From assembly GCA_904374805.1 (NCBI GenBank), contig CAJFEW010000030.1:1-32926 (forward strand): 32,926 nucleotides of DNA, in the 5' to 3' direction. The position numbers and the translations under genes are program-made. This DNA is from an uncultured Neglectibacter sp. (GTDB lineage: Bacteria; Bacillota; Clostridia; Oscillospirales; Acutalibacteraceae). Below the pieces are notes generated by a model. It ran no database searches and was not told the DNA's origin. It was given only the letters and a program-made list of their open reading frames with translations. This document shows, piece by piece, positions 7,092-14,035 of the stretch (positions within the stretch are counted from its first letter, which is position 1; the number at the start of each line of letters is the position of its first letter).

Positions 7092-7140
7092 AGACGTGGG
7101 AAAGTTCCCTGTAAGAAAGCGGCTGCTGTAGGCCGCAAGC

Positions 7141-7182
7141 AAAAAAGGGGCTGTTGCGCACGGGGCAACAGCCCCGTTCCTG
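7141..7182. terminator. Hairpin terminator between membrane protein and lysR
   Basis: GGGGCTGTTGC (7147-7157) pairs perfectly with GCAACAGCCCC (7165-7175). A six-A run precedes it, so the minus-strand reading ends in TTTTTT; the plus-strand side has only GTTCCTGT. It most simply ends the upstream membrane-protein transcript, but it looks better as a minus-strand terminator, for which no gene is seen. Confidence 0.55.
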
Positions 7183-7247
7183 TGCAAGCTTTCGTTCCCT
7201 GCAGCCGGCGGGGTCCTGGTCAAAATCTGTGAGAGGCGGTGGCTTTT

Positions 7248-8156
7248 TTGTACAATCCTCAACTGGAAACGTTTCTCTGCGTGGCAGAGGCGGGAAGTTT
7301 CAACAAGGCGGCGGAACGCCTGTATATCTCCCCGCCTGCTGTCATCAAGCAGATCAACCTGCTGGAGGAGAGTTTGGACTTGCAGCTTTTTGTGCGCACC
7401 CACCGGGGCCTGCAGCTGACCGAGGCGGGCAAATCCCTGCAGCAGGACGCCAGATACGTGATCCAGTACTGCAAGGACTCGGTGACCCGGGCGCGCAACG
7501 CCATGCAGGAGAGCACCGACGTCATCCGCATTGGCACCTCCCCCATGACCCCGGCCCAGGTGCTGGTGGAGCTTTGGCCCCAGCTGCAGCAGGACTGCCC
7601 CACCACCAAGTTCCAATTGGTTCCCTTTGACAACACCTTGGAAAACGCCCGGGAGATCTTGGCCAACCTGGGACAGAACATCGACGTGGTGGCAGGCGTG
7701 TTTGATGAGACCATGTTGAACCTGCGCAAGTGCGACGGGCTGGAGATCTCCCGGGAGCCCATCTGCTGCGCCGTGTCCATCCATCACCCCCTGGCCCGCA
7801 AGGACAAGCTCACAGTGCAGGACCTGTATGGGGAGAAGCTGATGCTGATGCACCGGGAGTGGAGCCACTACGTGGACATGCTCCGGGACGACCTGTGGAA
7901 AAACCATCCCCAAATTCAAATTGTGGACTTCGATTTTTACGATGTGTCCGTGTTCAACCAGTGCGAAAACAACAGCTGTGTGCTGATGGCCGTGGAAAAG
8001 TGGCGGTACGTGCACCCCCTGCTGAAAATCCTTCCCGTGGAGTGGAGCTATACCATCCCCTACGGGTTGCTTCACTCCCGCACGCCCTCCCCGGCGGTGC
8101 AAAGGTTTTTACGGGCGGTGGGCAAAGTCACCAAGCAGCGGGTGGGCGGCCTATAA
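7248..8156 (+). CDS. LysR-family transcriptional regulator
   Basis: A cytoplasmic DNA-binding regulator of about 302 residues. The N-terminal winged helix-turn-helix reads FLCVAEAGSFNKAAERLYISPPAVIKQINLLEESLDLQLFVRTHRGLQLTEAG in the classic LysR order, followed by a linker helix and a periplasmic-binding-like effector domain (about 90-295). The ligand cannot be predicted. The start is ambiguous: a TTG at 7248 has GGCGGTGGC upstream and gives the usual MYNPQLETF; a GTG at 7239 adds three residues but overlaps the purine-rich site GAGAGG. Neighbouring genes are not obviously co-regulated; the nearest divergent candidate promoter is not visible, so its target is unknown. Confidence 0.92.
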   Translation: MYNPQLETFLCVAEAGSFNKAAERLYISPPAVIKQINLLEESLDLQLFVRTHRGLQLTEAGKSLQQDARYVIQYCKDSVTRARNAMQESTDVIRIGTSPMTPAQVLVELWPQLQQDCPTTKFQLVPFDNTLENAREILANLGQNIDVVAGVFDETMLNLRKCDGLEISREPICCAVSIHHPLARKDKLTVQDLYGEKLMLMHREWSHYVDMLRDDLWKNHPQIQIVDFDFYDVSVFNQCENNSCVLMAVEKWRYVHPLLKILPVEWSYTIPYGLLHSRTPSPAVQRFLRAVGKVTKQRVGGL

Positions 8157-8182
8157 ATCCCCCGGGAAAATGGTAGAATTAT

Positions 8183-8206
8183 CCCCCGGCGAAGACGGGG
8201 GTTTTT
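8183..8206 (+). terminator. Intrinsic terminator after lysR
   Basis: CCCCCG (8183-8188) pairs with CGGGGG (8196-8201), followed by TTTTT (8202-8206). Confidence 0.8.
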
Positions 8207-8440
8207 CATCCACGGGCATAGCCCTGTGAGACGCGCCCCGTCCTGTTGGCGCAAATACGAGAGGGTATGGGCGATTCCGTGTGTGTTCAGCTTTTCTTGA
8301 CAGCACCCATTGGGAGGTTCTCCCTCTGTTGTCTCTTGCAGCTGCCAGGCCGTACAGCCATCTGCCAACAAAAAGTTTTCCCTCATGGGAAGTAGCCGTC
8401 TTTGAAACCATGGGCCTGGCGCGTGGTTTTCCCCATACAA
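8207..8440. other. Gene-free stretch between two terminators
   Basis: About 235 bases between the lysR terminator and the esterase terminator have no ORF with a credible ribosome binding site. Two overlapping minus-strand frames of 86 and 122 codons run through the lysR terminator and 3' end and look like chance. Local inverted repeats are present, such as GGGAG-GTT-CTCCC and TTCCC-TCAT-GGGAA (near 8384-8396). It could be an untranslated RNA or a dispersed intergenic repeat; nothing identifies it. Confidence 0.3.
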
Positions 8441-8441
8441 G

Positions 8442-8471
8442 AAAAGGACCGCTGTTCAGCGGCCCTTTTTT
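8442..8471. terminator. Bidirectional terminator downstream of the carboxylesterase
   Basis: GGACCGCTG (8446-8454) pairs with CAGCGGCCC (8457-8465) with one mismatch. AAAA precedes and TTTTTT follows, so it can act in both directions; on the minus strand it ends the esterase transcript 50 bases after its stop. Confidence 0.7.
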
Positions 8472-8516
8472 GTCTGTGCGGGGGAGGCCTAAGGGGAAAG
8501 GCCCTGGCTTTTCCTG

Positions 8517-10076
8517 TCAGTGCTGGATGGGTTCGTCGCTCTCCTCCCCCAGGGAGAAGGGCTTTGTCACGGTTTCCAGCAGGGCCAGCAGATCCCGGTC
8601 GAAGTTTTCCCGCAGGGAGCAGGTCCGGTCGAAGACCATCACTTCCTCCTTGCCGGGGGTGCAGGGGGGCCAGGCCGGCAGAGCGGGATGGCTGGGGTTC
8701 CCCTGGCGGGCAAAGGCGATCCAAGCGCCGAACACCCGCTCTTCCAGCAGGTCGGTGACCCCGGGCTCGTTGCACACAGGGATTTTGTCCGTGTTGTGGA
8801 ACACAAAGGGAATCTCCGAGCAGTGCCAGGCGGGCTTGCCTCCGTCGTAGGGGAATTCGTAGGCGAACACATAGGAGAAGGTGGGGCTTTCCGGGCAGGC
8901 GGCCTTTTTCTCAATAAAGTCCCGGGTGGGGGATCGGAACAGGCAGTCCACCACAAGCAGATCGCACAGGTCCTTCTCCGGCCAGGCCTGCCGGAACAGA
9001 GGAATCAACTGGTCGGCGGTTTCCCCGTACTTTTCCCGGACCAGGGCCTCCTTTTGCTCCGGGGACAGCTGGTATTTGTCGGTGATGCCCGGAGCGAAGG
9101 CGAACTCCCCGAACACGGTGCCTGCCAGCACCGGGATGGTCTTGGCGTGTTCCGTAAAGCCCACCACCCGGGGATCTCCCCGGTAGAAATCGTTGGGGGC
9201 AGGGTTGCAGCCCACATAGGCGCCTGCCTTCTCCAGGGCCGGGGCCACGGCGTTGTAGGCCTCCGCCAGCTGGGCGTAGGGCAGGGTTTCCAGCTGTGCC
9301 ACGTCCTGTTCCTCCAGGCCCAGATAGCGGAGCATAGCCCCCACAATCTTGCGGCCGTCGGCAGGCTGGTCAAAGCCGTAGCCGTTGATCAATCCGCTTT
9401 GGACGATGCCTTTTTGGAACAGCCCGTCCGCAGCGGGGGTCTGCATCAGGGTCCAAACCTTCATGCCGCCCCCGGACTGGCCGAACAGGGTGACGTTTTC
9501 CGGGTCTCCTCCAAATTGGGCGATGTTTTCCTGGATCCATTCCAAAGCGGCTACCAGGTCCGCGTTGCCTGCGTTGCAGGAGTTTTTGTACTTCTCTCCA
9601 AAGGGCTCCAGGTCCAGGTAGCCCAAAATGTTCAGCCGGTGGTTGACGGAGACCACCACCACATCTCCCAGGCGGCTCATGGCCTCCCCGTCATAGGCCT
9701 GCTGCTCAATGGCGGAGCCTGCGGTGAAACCGCCCCCGTGCAGCCACACCAGCACGGGCTTTTTGGCCTGGGGGTCCAGGCTTTGGGTCCAGATATTCAG
9801 GTTCTGGCAGTGCTCGTCCATGGGCCAGTACCGGTGGGGCACCAGCACCTCTCCGTTGGGAGTCTCCTGGTGGAGCAGGGGGCACACAAATCCATAGGAC
9901 AGGGCGTCCCGAATGCCCTCCCAAGGCTCCACGGGACGAGGCGCCTGAAACCGGTCGGCCTCTGCGTAGTGGACTCCCTGAAACACAAAGGTGGTGTCCC
10001 ACTGAAAGCCCCGAAGCTTGCCTGCTTTTGTCTCCGCCACCGGGAAGGTGGGCGTGCACACAAATTTTTTTGCCAT
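8517..10076 (-). CDS. Carboxylesterase type B family protein
   Basis: An alpha/beta-hydrolase of about 519 residues hydrolysing carboxylic esters. The oxyanion-hole motif HGGGF is at about 113-117 and the nucleophile elbow FGQSGGG puts the catalytic Ser at 201; the acid and His lie in the C-terminal half. Length and order match bacterial para-nitrobenzyl esterases. No signal peptide is present, so it is probably cytoplasmic. The start is uncertain: ATG at 10074-10076 gives a natural MAKKFVCTPTFPV, while GTG at 10086-10088 adds four residues but sits too close to AAAGGAT. The gene follows a MerR regulator by about 40 bases on the same strand, which suggests co-transcription and control by that protein. 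The substrate is unknown. Confidence 0.92.
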   Translation of the reverse strand: MAKKFVCTPTFPVAETKAGKLRGFQWDTTFVFQGVHYAEADRFQAPRPVEPWEGIRDALSYGFVCPLLHQETPNGEVLVPHRYWPMDEHCQNLNIWTQSLDPQAKKPVLVWLHGGGFTAGSAIEQQAYDGEAMSRLGDVVVVSVNHRLNILGYLDLEPFGEKYKNSCNAGNADLVAALEWIQENIAQFGGDPENVTLFGQSGGGMKVWTLMQTPAADGLFQKGIVQSGLINGYGFDQPADGRKIVGAMLRYLGLEEQDVAQLETLPYAQLAEAYNAVAPALEKAGAYVGCNPAPNDFYRGDPRVVGFTEHAKTIPVLAGTVFGEFAFAPGITDKYQLSPEQKEALVREKYGETADQLIPLFRQAWPEKDLCDLLVVDCLFRSPTRDFIEKKAACPESPTFSYVFAYEFPYDGGKPAWHCSEIPFVFHNTDKIPVCNEPGVTDLLEERVFGAWIAFARQGNPSHPALPAWPPCTPGKEEVMVFDRTCSLRENFDRDLLALLETVTKPFSLGEESDEPIQH

Positions 10077-10118
10077 GTTCCAAAACACATCCTTTCTTAA
10101 AACTAGGGGAAACAGCGG

Positions 10119-10505
10119 TTACTTGGGGGCCTGTTCTGGGCCGGCTGCTTCCGTTTTTTTCTGCATGAGGGAAATTTTCCAATCGATTTTCTGCAGGTGT
10201 TTCTGCAGGGTGGCGATTTCCTCCAGCACCCGCTCCCGGTGCTGCCGGAAGATCCGCAGCCGCTCTTCCTGGGTTTCCTCCCCCCGGGCCGCCAGCTCAA
10301 AGTACCGCCGGATGTCCTTTAAAGGCATGCCGGTGCTCTTTAAGCACATGGCGATTTCCAGCTGCCCCAGGGTTTCTTCGGTGTATACCCGAATGCCGTT
10401 TGCAGTGCGCTCCGGATGGAGGATGCCCTCCTTCTCATAGTAGCGCAGGGTGTGGGGTTCCACGCCAAACTGCTGGGCCACCTGGGAGATACTTATGGGT
10501 TTCAC
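10119..10505 (-). CDS. MerR-family transcriptional regulator
   Basis: A 128-residue regulator with the MerR winged helix at residues 4-70 (ISISQVAQQFGVEPHTLRYYEKEGIL is diagnostic) and a long C-terminal dimerisation coiled coil at about 80-118. It has no cysteine cluster like that of mercury or copper sensors and no separate drug-binding domain, so it resembles the short aldehyde/stress type. The ATG at 10503-10505 has AAGAAGGAGG upstream. A 22-base dyad at 10529-10550 lies just ahead and is probably its own operator. It is followed closely by the carboxylesterase, the likely regulated partner. Confidence 0.93.
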   Translation of the reverse strand: MKPISISQVAQQFGVEPHTLRYYEKEGILHPERTANGIRVYTEETLGQLEIAMCLKSTGMPLKDIRRYFELAARGEETQEERLRIFRQHRERVLEEIATLQKHLQKIDWKISLMQKKTEAAGPEQAPK

Positions 10506-10528
10506 AGCAAGCCTCCTTCTTTTTCGAT

Positions 10529-10550
10529 TTAAACTATACTTTAAGTTTAA
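10529..10550 (-). promoter_or_regulatory. Dyad in the merR promoter region, probable MerR operator
   Basis: TTAAACT (10529-10535) and AGTTTAA (10544-10550) are perfect inverted repeats around ATACTTTA. The sequence reads ACTTAAAGTATAGTTTAA on the gene strand, close to the ACTTAAAGT-type dyads that MerR regulators bind between -35 and -10. Confidence 0.55.
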
Positions 10551-10609
10551 GCGCGCAAGAACAGCCTGTCAACTTCTTTTTGGGGAAGGGGAGGGGCGAT
10601 TGTCTGTGT

Positions 10610-10629
10610 ATTTGTATTTTTATACAAAT
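10610..10629. promoter_or_regulatory. 20-base palindrome upstream of the amino-acid transporter
   Basis: ATTTGTAT (10610-10617) and ATACAAAT (10622-10629) are perfect inverted repeats around TTTT. The core TGTATTTTTATACA fits the TGnATnnnnATnCA spacing of arginine-repressor boxes. It lies 40 bases upstream of the -35 element. Confidence 0.4.
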
Positions 10630-10669
10630 CCTGTTGCATATTTCTTCCGTTATTTCCCGGATTTACCCC

Positions 10670-10697
10670 TTGAAAATGGGAAAATACGTTGTATAAT
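10670..10697 (+). promoter_or_regulatory. Sigma-A promoter of the amino-acid ABC operon
   Basis: TTGAAA (10670-10675) and perfect TATAAT (10692-10697) are 16 bases apart; AAGGAGAGAATGAACC then precedes the first ATG. Confidence 0.75.
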
Positions 10698-10750
10698 ATG
10701 TATATTCCCCCAAGAAGGAAAACCAAAAGGTATGAAGGAGAGAATGAACC

Positions 10751-11683
10751 ATGAAAAAAATTGCCACACTTCTGGCGGCCGTTCTGGTGATGACCGTCGC
10801 TTTTGCTGGCTGCAGCAGCACGGAGACCGGTTCTTCCAGCACCGGCACGTCTTCCACTTCCAGTGAATCTTCCGTTTCCAGCGAGGCAACCGCTTCCCAG
10901 GAAAGCTCCTCCGAGAGCGAAGTCTCCAGCGAAACTTCCGAAGCCTCTGCCGCCGAGACCGGCGACTACGGCGAGTTCACCACCATTGAAGAAGGCAAGC
11001 TGATCATGTCTACCAACGCCCAGTTCCCCCCCTACGAGATGGTGGCCGACGGCGAAGGTTTTAACGGCACAGGCTTCGAGGGTATCGATGTGGAGATTGC
11101 TTCCGCCATCGCCGAAAAACTGGGTCTGGAGCTCCAGATCGACGACATGGAGTTTGACTCTGCTTTGATGGCTGTGCAGAACAACACCGCCGACGTGATG
11201 CTGGCAGGCCTGTCCTACAGTGAAGAGCGGGACGAGGTGGTGGACTTCACCACCAGCTACGCCACCGGCGTGCAGGTGGTCATTGTGAAGGAAGGCTCCG
11301 ACGTGACCATGGACAACCTGGGTGAGAAGATGATCGGCACCCAGCGCGGCACCACCGGGTACATTTACGCCTCCGACACCCCGGAAAACGGCGGCTACGG
11401 TGAGGACCATGTGCTGGCCTATGACAACGGCGCCACCGCTGTCCAGGCTTTGATGAACGACCAGATCGACGCGGTCATCATCGACGAAGCTCCCGCCAAC
11501 GAGTTTGTGGCGGCCAACGAGGGCCTGACCATTCTGCCTGGCAACTGGGTGGAAGAGGACTACTGCGCCGCTGTGGACGAGGGCAACACGGAACTGCTGA
11601 ACGCCATTGACACCGCTCTCCAAGAGCTGATCCAAGACGGCACTGTGGAAGAGATTATCAGTAAGTATATCACGGCTGAATAA
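10751..11683 (+). CDS. Polar amino-acid ABC transporter, substrate-binding lipoprotein
   Basis: A 310-residue extracellular binding protein anchored by lipid. The signal peptide MKKIATLLAAVLVMTVAFAG ends at Cys21 (lipobox FAGC), then a Ser/Thr/Glu-rich spacer of about 50 residues reaches out from the membrane, then an SBP_bac_3 domain from about residue 75 to the end. Typical marks are LIMSTNAQFPPYEMV, FEGIDVEIASAIAEKLGLELQIDDMEFDSALMAVQNNTADVMLAG and the GTTGYIYA hinge. The domain class binds polar amino acids such as Gln, Arg, His or cystine; the exact ligand is not readable. It is first in an operon with the permease and ATPase, separated from them by a hairpin that probably sets higher expression of this part. 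Confidence 0.95.
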   Translation: MKKIATLLAAVLVMTVAFAGCSSTETGSSSTGTSSTSSESSVSSEATASQESSSESEVSSETSEASAAETGDYGEFTTIEEGKLIMSTNAQFPPYEMVADGEGFNGTGFEGIDVEIASAIAEKLGLELQIDDMEFDSALMAVQNNTADVMLAGLSYSEERDEVVDFTTSYATGVQVVIVKEGSDVTMDNLGEKMIGTQRGTTGYIYASDTPENGGYGEDHVLAYDNGATAVQALMNDQIDAVIIDEAPANEFVAANEGLTILPGNWVEEDYCAAVDEGNTELLNAIDTALQELIQDGTVEEIISKYITAE

Positions 11684-11706
11684 GTTTTTGAGATTTGGGA
11701 AAGAGG

Positions 11707-11730
11707 AGCGGCCCGGAGCCGCTCTTTTTC
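11707..11730 (+). terminator. Intergenic hairpin after the binding-protein gene (partial terminator)
   Basis: GAGCGGC (11707-11713) pairs with GCCGCTC (11719-11725) and is followed by TTTTT. Lying inside the operon, it likely gives partial termination and transcript stabilisation so that binding protein exceeds permease. Confidence 0.65.
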
Positions 11731-11764
11731 CTCTGTGTACGTATGATACGAGAGGAGTGGGCAG

Positions 11765-12526
11765 ATGAATTTTACCCAGTTGTACGAGCAATTTTCCGCT
11801 TTGGAGGACCCCGGCTTCTGGCAAAGCGCGTACATGAATTTTTACCGGGCTTGGTTTGAGGGAGACCGTTGGCAGCAGTATTTTGAAGGCCTTGGGGTCA
11901 CCATTCTGGTGACGGTGATCGCCCTGCTCATCGGCGTGGTGCTGGGGGTGCTGGTGGCGGTGATCCGCACTGGCCACGACCAGCAGCGCAAAGGCCACCA
12001 CAACCCGGCTTTGGCTGTGCTGAACGTGATCTGCAAGGTCTACGTCACCGTGATCCGCGGCACGCCTATGATGGTGCAGCTGTTGATTATGGGGTTTGTC
12101 ATTTTTAAGAGCAGCCGCAACCATACCATGGTGGGTGCTTTGGCGCTGGGTATCAACTCGGGGGCCTATGTGGCGGAGATCATCCGGGGCGGCCTGATGA
12201 GTTTGGATCCCGGCCAGGCCGAGGCGGGCCGTTCCCTGGGGCTGGGGTATCTCACCACCATGCGGTGCATTGTGGTGCCCCAGGCCTTCAAGGCGATTCT
12301 GCCCTCTCTGGGCAACGAGTTTATCACCCTGCTGAAGGACACTTCTCTCATCTCTGTGGTGGCCGGTACGGAAATCGTCTACTTTGCCCAGGCCATTGTG
12401 GCCCGCACGTACGAGCCCATGTACCCCTACCTGATCACCGCGGTGATGTATTTGATCCTGGTGCTGCTCTTCTCTGGGCTCCAGGGCATTTTGGAAAGGA
12501 GGCTGCGCGCCAGTGATCGACGTTAA
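11765..12526 (+). CDS. Amino-acid ABC transporter permease (HisM/GlnP type)
   Basis: A 253-residue cytoplasmic-membrane permease. After a short soluble N-terminus (about 1-38) come about five transmembrane helices: 39-65, 80-105, 122-145, 190-210 and 225-245. The ATPase-contact EAA loop EAGRSLGLGYLTTMRCIVVPQAFKAILPSLGNEF is at about 159-192, and VIRGTPMMVQLL is typical for polar amino-acid importers. The ATG follows GAGGAGTGGGCAG. It overlaps the next gene by 14 bases, so the two are translated as a unit. The protein itself appears intact even though its partner ATPase is broken. Confidence 0.93.
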   Translation: MNFTQLYEQFSALEDPGFWQSAYMNFYRAWFEGDRWQQYFEGLGVTILVTVIALLIGVVLGVLVAVIRTGHDQQRKGHHNPALAVLNVICKVYVTVIRGTPMMVQLLIMGFVIFKSSRNHTMVGALALGINSGAYVAEIIRGGLMSLDPGQAEAGRSLGLGYLTTMRCIVVPQAFKAILPSLGNEFITLLKDTSLISVVAGTEIVYFAQAIVARTYEPMYPYLITAVMYLILVLLFSGLQGILERRLRASDRR

Positions 12527-13201
12527 GGATTTGACCAAAACCTATGGGGACCACCAGGTGCTCAAGGGCATCAACGAGCACATTCACAAAGGGGAAAAGG
12601 TGGCTGTCATCGGCCCCTCCGGCTCTGGCAAGTCCACGTTTCTCCGGTGCCTGAATCTGCTGGAGGAGCCCACCTCCGGCACCATCACCTTTGAAGGGGT
12701 GGACATCACCGATCCCAAAAACGACATCAACAAGCTCCGCGCCCGGATGGGCATGGTGTTCCAGCAGTTCAACCTGTTCCCCCACATGACAGTGAAATGA
12801 TGACCAAGGCCGAAGCCGACAAGAAAGCCCTGGAGCTTCTAGAGCGGGTGGGCCTGCCGGACAAGGCAGAGGCGTATCCCAAGCAGCTTTCCGGCGGCCA
12901 GCAGCAGCGCATTGCCATTGCCCGGGCCTTGGCCATGAATCCGGACGTGATGCTCTTCGACGAGCCCACCTCCGCCTTGGATCCGGAGATGGTGGGCGAA
13001 GTGCTGGAGATTATGAAGGAGCTGGCCGACGAGGGCATGACCATGGTGGTGGTCACCCACGAGATGGGCTTTGCCCGCAGCGTGGCCACTCGGGTGCTGT
13101 TTATGGACGAAGGCGTCATCGCCGAGCAAAACGAGCCGGAGGCCTTCTTTACCAATCCACAGAACCCCCGCCTGCGGGAGTTTCTCTCCAAAGTGCTGTA
13201 A
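12513..13201 (+). pseudogene. Amino-acid ABC transporter ATPase, split by frameshift/deletion
   Basis: A GlnQ/HisP-type ATPase read in two frames. The first ORF (12513-12800, GTG start after AAGGAGG) carries Walker A GPSGSGKST and the Q-loop [11 protein letters not shown]. It then stops at TGA. The second ORF (12797-13201) starts with ATG in an ATGA overlap and carries LSGGQQQR, Walker [13 protein letters not shown] and the H-loop VVTHEMG. Compared with family members, about 10-12 residues normally following HMTV (LENxxLAPxxV) are missing at the junction, so the lesion is a deletion with a frame change. All catalytic motifs survive across the two halves. It is either a pseudogene, a sequence error, or, less likely, a two-piece ATPase made by coupled translation. 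Confidence 0.8.
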
Positions 13202-13232
13202 ATACACCCAAAGAGCAATTCTTTGGGACGCC

Positions 13233-13263
13233 AAAAAGGGCTGCCTTGGAAGGCAGCCCTTTT
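13233..13263. terminator. Bidirectional terminator between ATPase and lipoprotein genes
   Basis: AAAAAGGGCTGCCTT (13233-13247) pairs with AAGGCAGCCCTTTT (13250-13263), a long perfect stem with a two-base loop and A/T tracts on both sides. A second short hairpin, AGCCCC-AA-GGGGCT followed by TTCTTTTC, lies at 13292-13313. Confidence 0.85.
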
Positions 13264-13326
13264 CCATTTCCCCAGCGGGGGAAATCTATACAGCCCCAAG
13301 GGGCTTTCTTTTCTGGGGAAGCCGGG

Positions 13327-13881
13327 TTACGGCGCGGTAAATTCCTGCGAGGTGATCACATTTCCCTGGCTGTCTGTATAGGTGACCACCACAATGGGGT
13401 CGGTCACTGCCACAAACTCCTGCAAGGAGGAGGCGATCATCTCAAACGTGGAGGCCTGGGTTTCCAAGGCGGCGTCCAGCGACTCTGCCAGCCCGCTGGT
13501 GTCTGTGCCCTCCGGGAAGGCGAAGGTGTAAATCAAACGGTTGCCGTCTGCGGAAACAGTGACGCCCAGCTCGTCGGTGCTCATGGCATCCAGCTGGCTT
13601 TTCACTTCCTCCGAGTTGATGTACTCCTCAATGGAGGCAAACATGGCCGTATCGGAGGCCGCTTCGCTGGACTCCCCAGCGCTGGAGGAGGGCTCCTCCG
13701 CCTCCGCCACCGAGGAATCGGCGGCAGAAGGCTCCGTTGCCTCTTGGGAGGCGGAGCTTTCCGAAAGGCTGGTGCCGGAGGAGGTGGTGGAAGTCTCGTC
13801 CCCGCCAGAGCAGGCCGCCAAAGAGCACAGGCAGCAAATGGACAAGAGAATCCCTAAAATTGCCCGAATATTCTTTTTCAT
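13327..13881 (-). CDS. Lipoprotein of unknown function
   Basis: A 184-residue secreted lipoprotein. The signal peptide MKKNIRAILGILLSICCLCS ends in the lipobox LAAC with Cys24. A low-complexity spacer rich in Ser, Thr, Glu and Ala follows (about 27-80), then a compact C-terminal domain of about 100 residues (MFASIEEYINSEEVKSQLDAM... to VVTYTDSQGNVITSQEFTAP). That domain recalls small DUF-type lipoproteins of Clostridia often annotated DUF4854, which I offer only as a likeness. The start at ATG 13879-13881 places AAAGGAAG eight bases upstream; an ATG two codons earlier overlaps that site. A very strong promoter lies at 13928-13956. It is convergent with the transporter operon, so co-function is not implied. 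Confidence 0.85.
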   Translation of the reverse strand: MKKNIRAILGILLSICCLCSLAACSGGDETSTTSSGTSLSESSASQEATEPSAADSSVAEAEEPSSSAGESSEAASDTAMFASIEEYINSEEVKSQLDAMSTDELGVTVSADGNRLIYTFAFPEGTDTSGLAESLDAALETQASTFEMIASSLQEFVAVTDPIVVVTYTDSQGNVITSQEFTAP

Positions 13882-13927
13882 TTCCATCTTCCTTTCACAA
13901 AATAAGTGGAAAATATATGTTACTGGT

Positions 13928-13956
13928 AGTATAGAGAAAGGCATGCCGTTTGTCAA
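13928..13956 (-). promoter_or_regulatory. Strong sigma-A promoter of the lipoprotein gene
   Basis: Minus-strand consensus TTGACA (13951-13956) and TATACT (13928-13933) are exactly 17 bases apart, the closest match to consensus in the window. Confidence 0.8.
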
Positions 13957-13964
13957 GGGAAACC

Positions 13965-13993
13965 TTGCGTCTGGGGAGGAGCCGGTCTATAAT
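13965..13993 (+). promoter_or_regulatory. Sigma-A promoter of the MBL-fold hydrolase gene
   Basis: TTGCGT (13965-13970) and TATAAT (13988-13993) are 17 bases apart, back to back with the lipoprotein promoter. Confidence 0.65.
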
Positions 13994-14035
13994 AAAAAGA
14001 AAAGGCCGGGGCTGCCCGGCGGAAAGGAAATGTGC

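Noticed and set aside
8072-8440. Minus-strand ORFs of 122 and 86 codons in the lysR-esterase gap
   Set aside because: They overlap the end of lysR and its terminator, lack a good ribosome binding site and match no family I recognise.
10547-12538. Minus-strand frame of 663 codons opposite the amino-acid transporter
   Set aside because: Same codon-bias effect, crossing the promoter, the intergenic hairpin and two real genes with recognisable families.
13541-14035. N-terminal extension of the MBL-fold hydrolase by about 165 codons
   Set aside because: It lies antisense to the lipoprotein gene and crosses two good promoters; the ATG at 14036 has the proper ribosome binding site and family-typical length.
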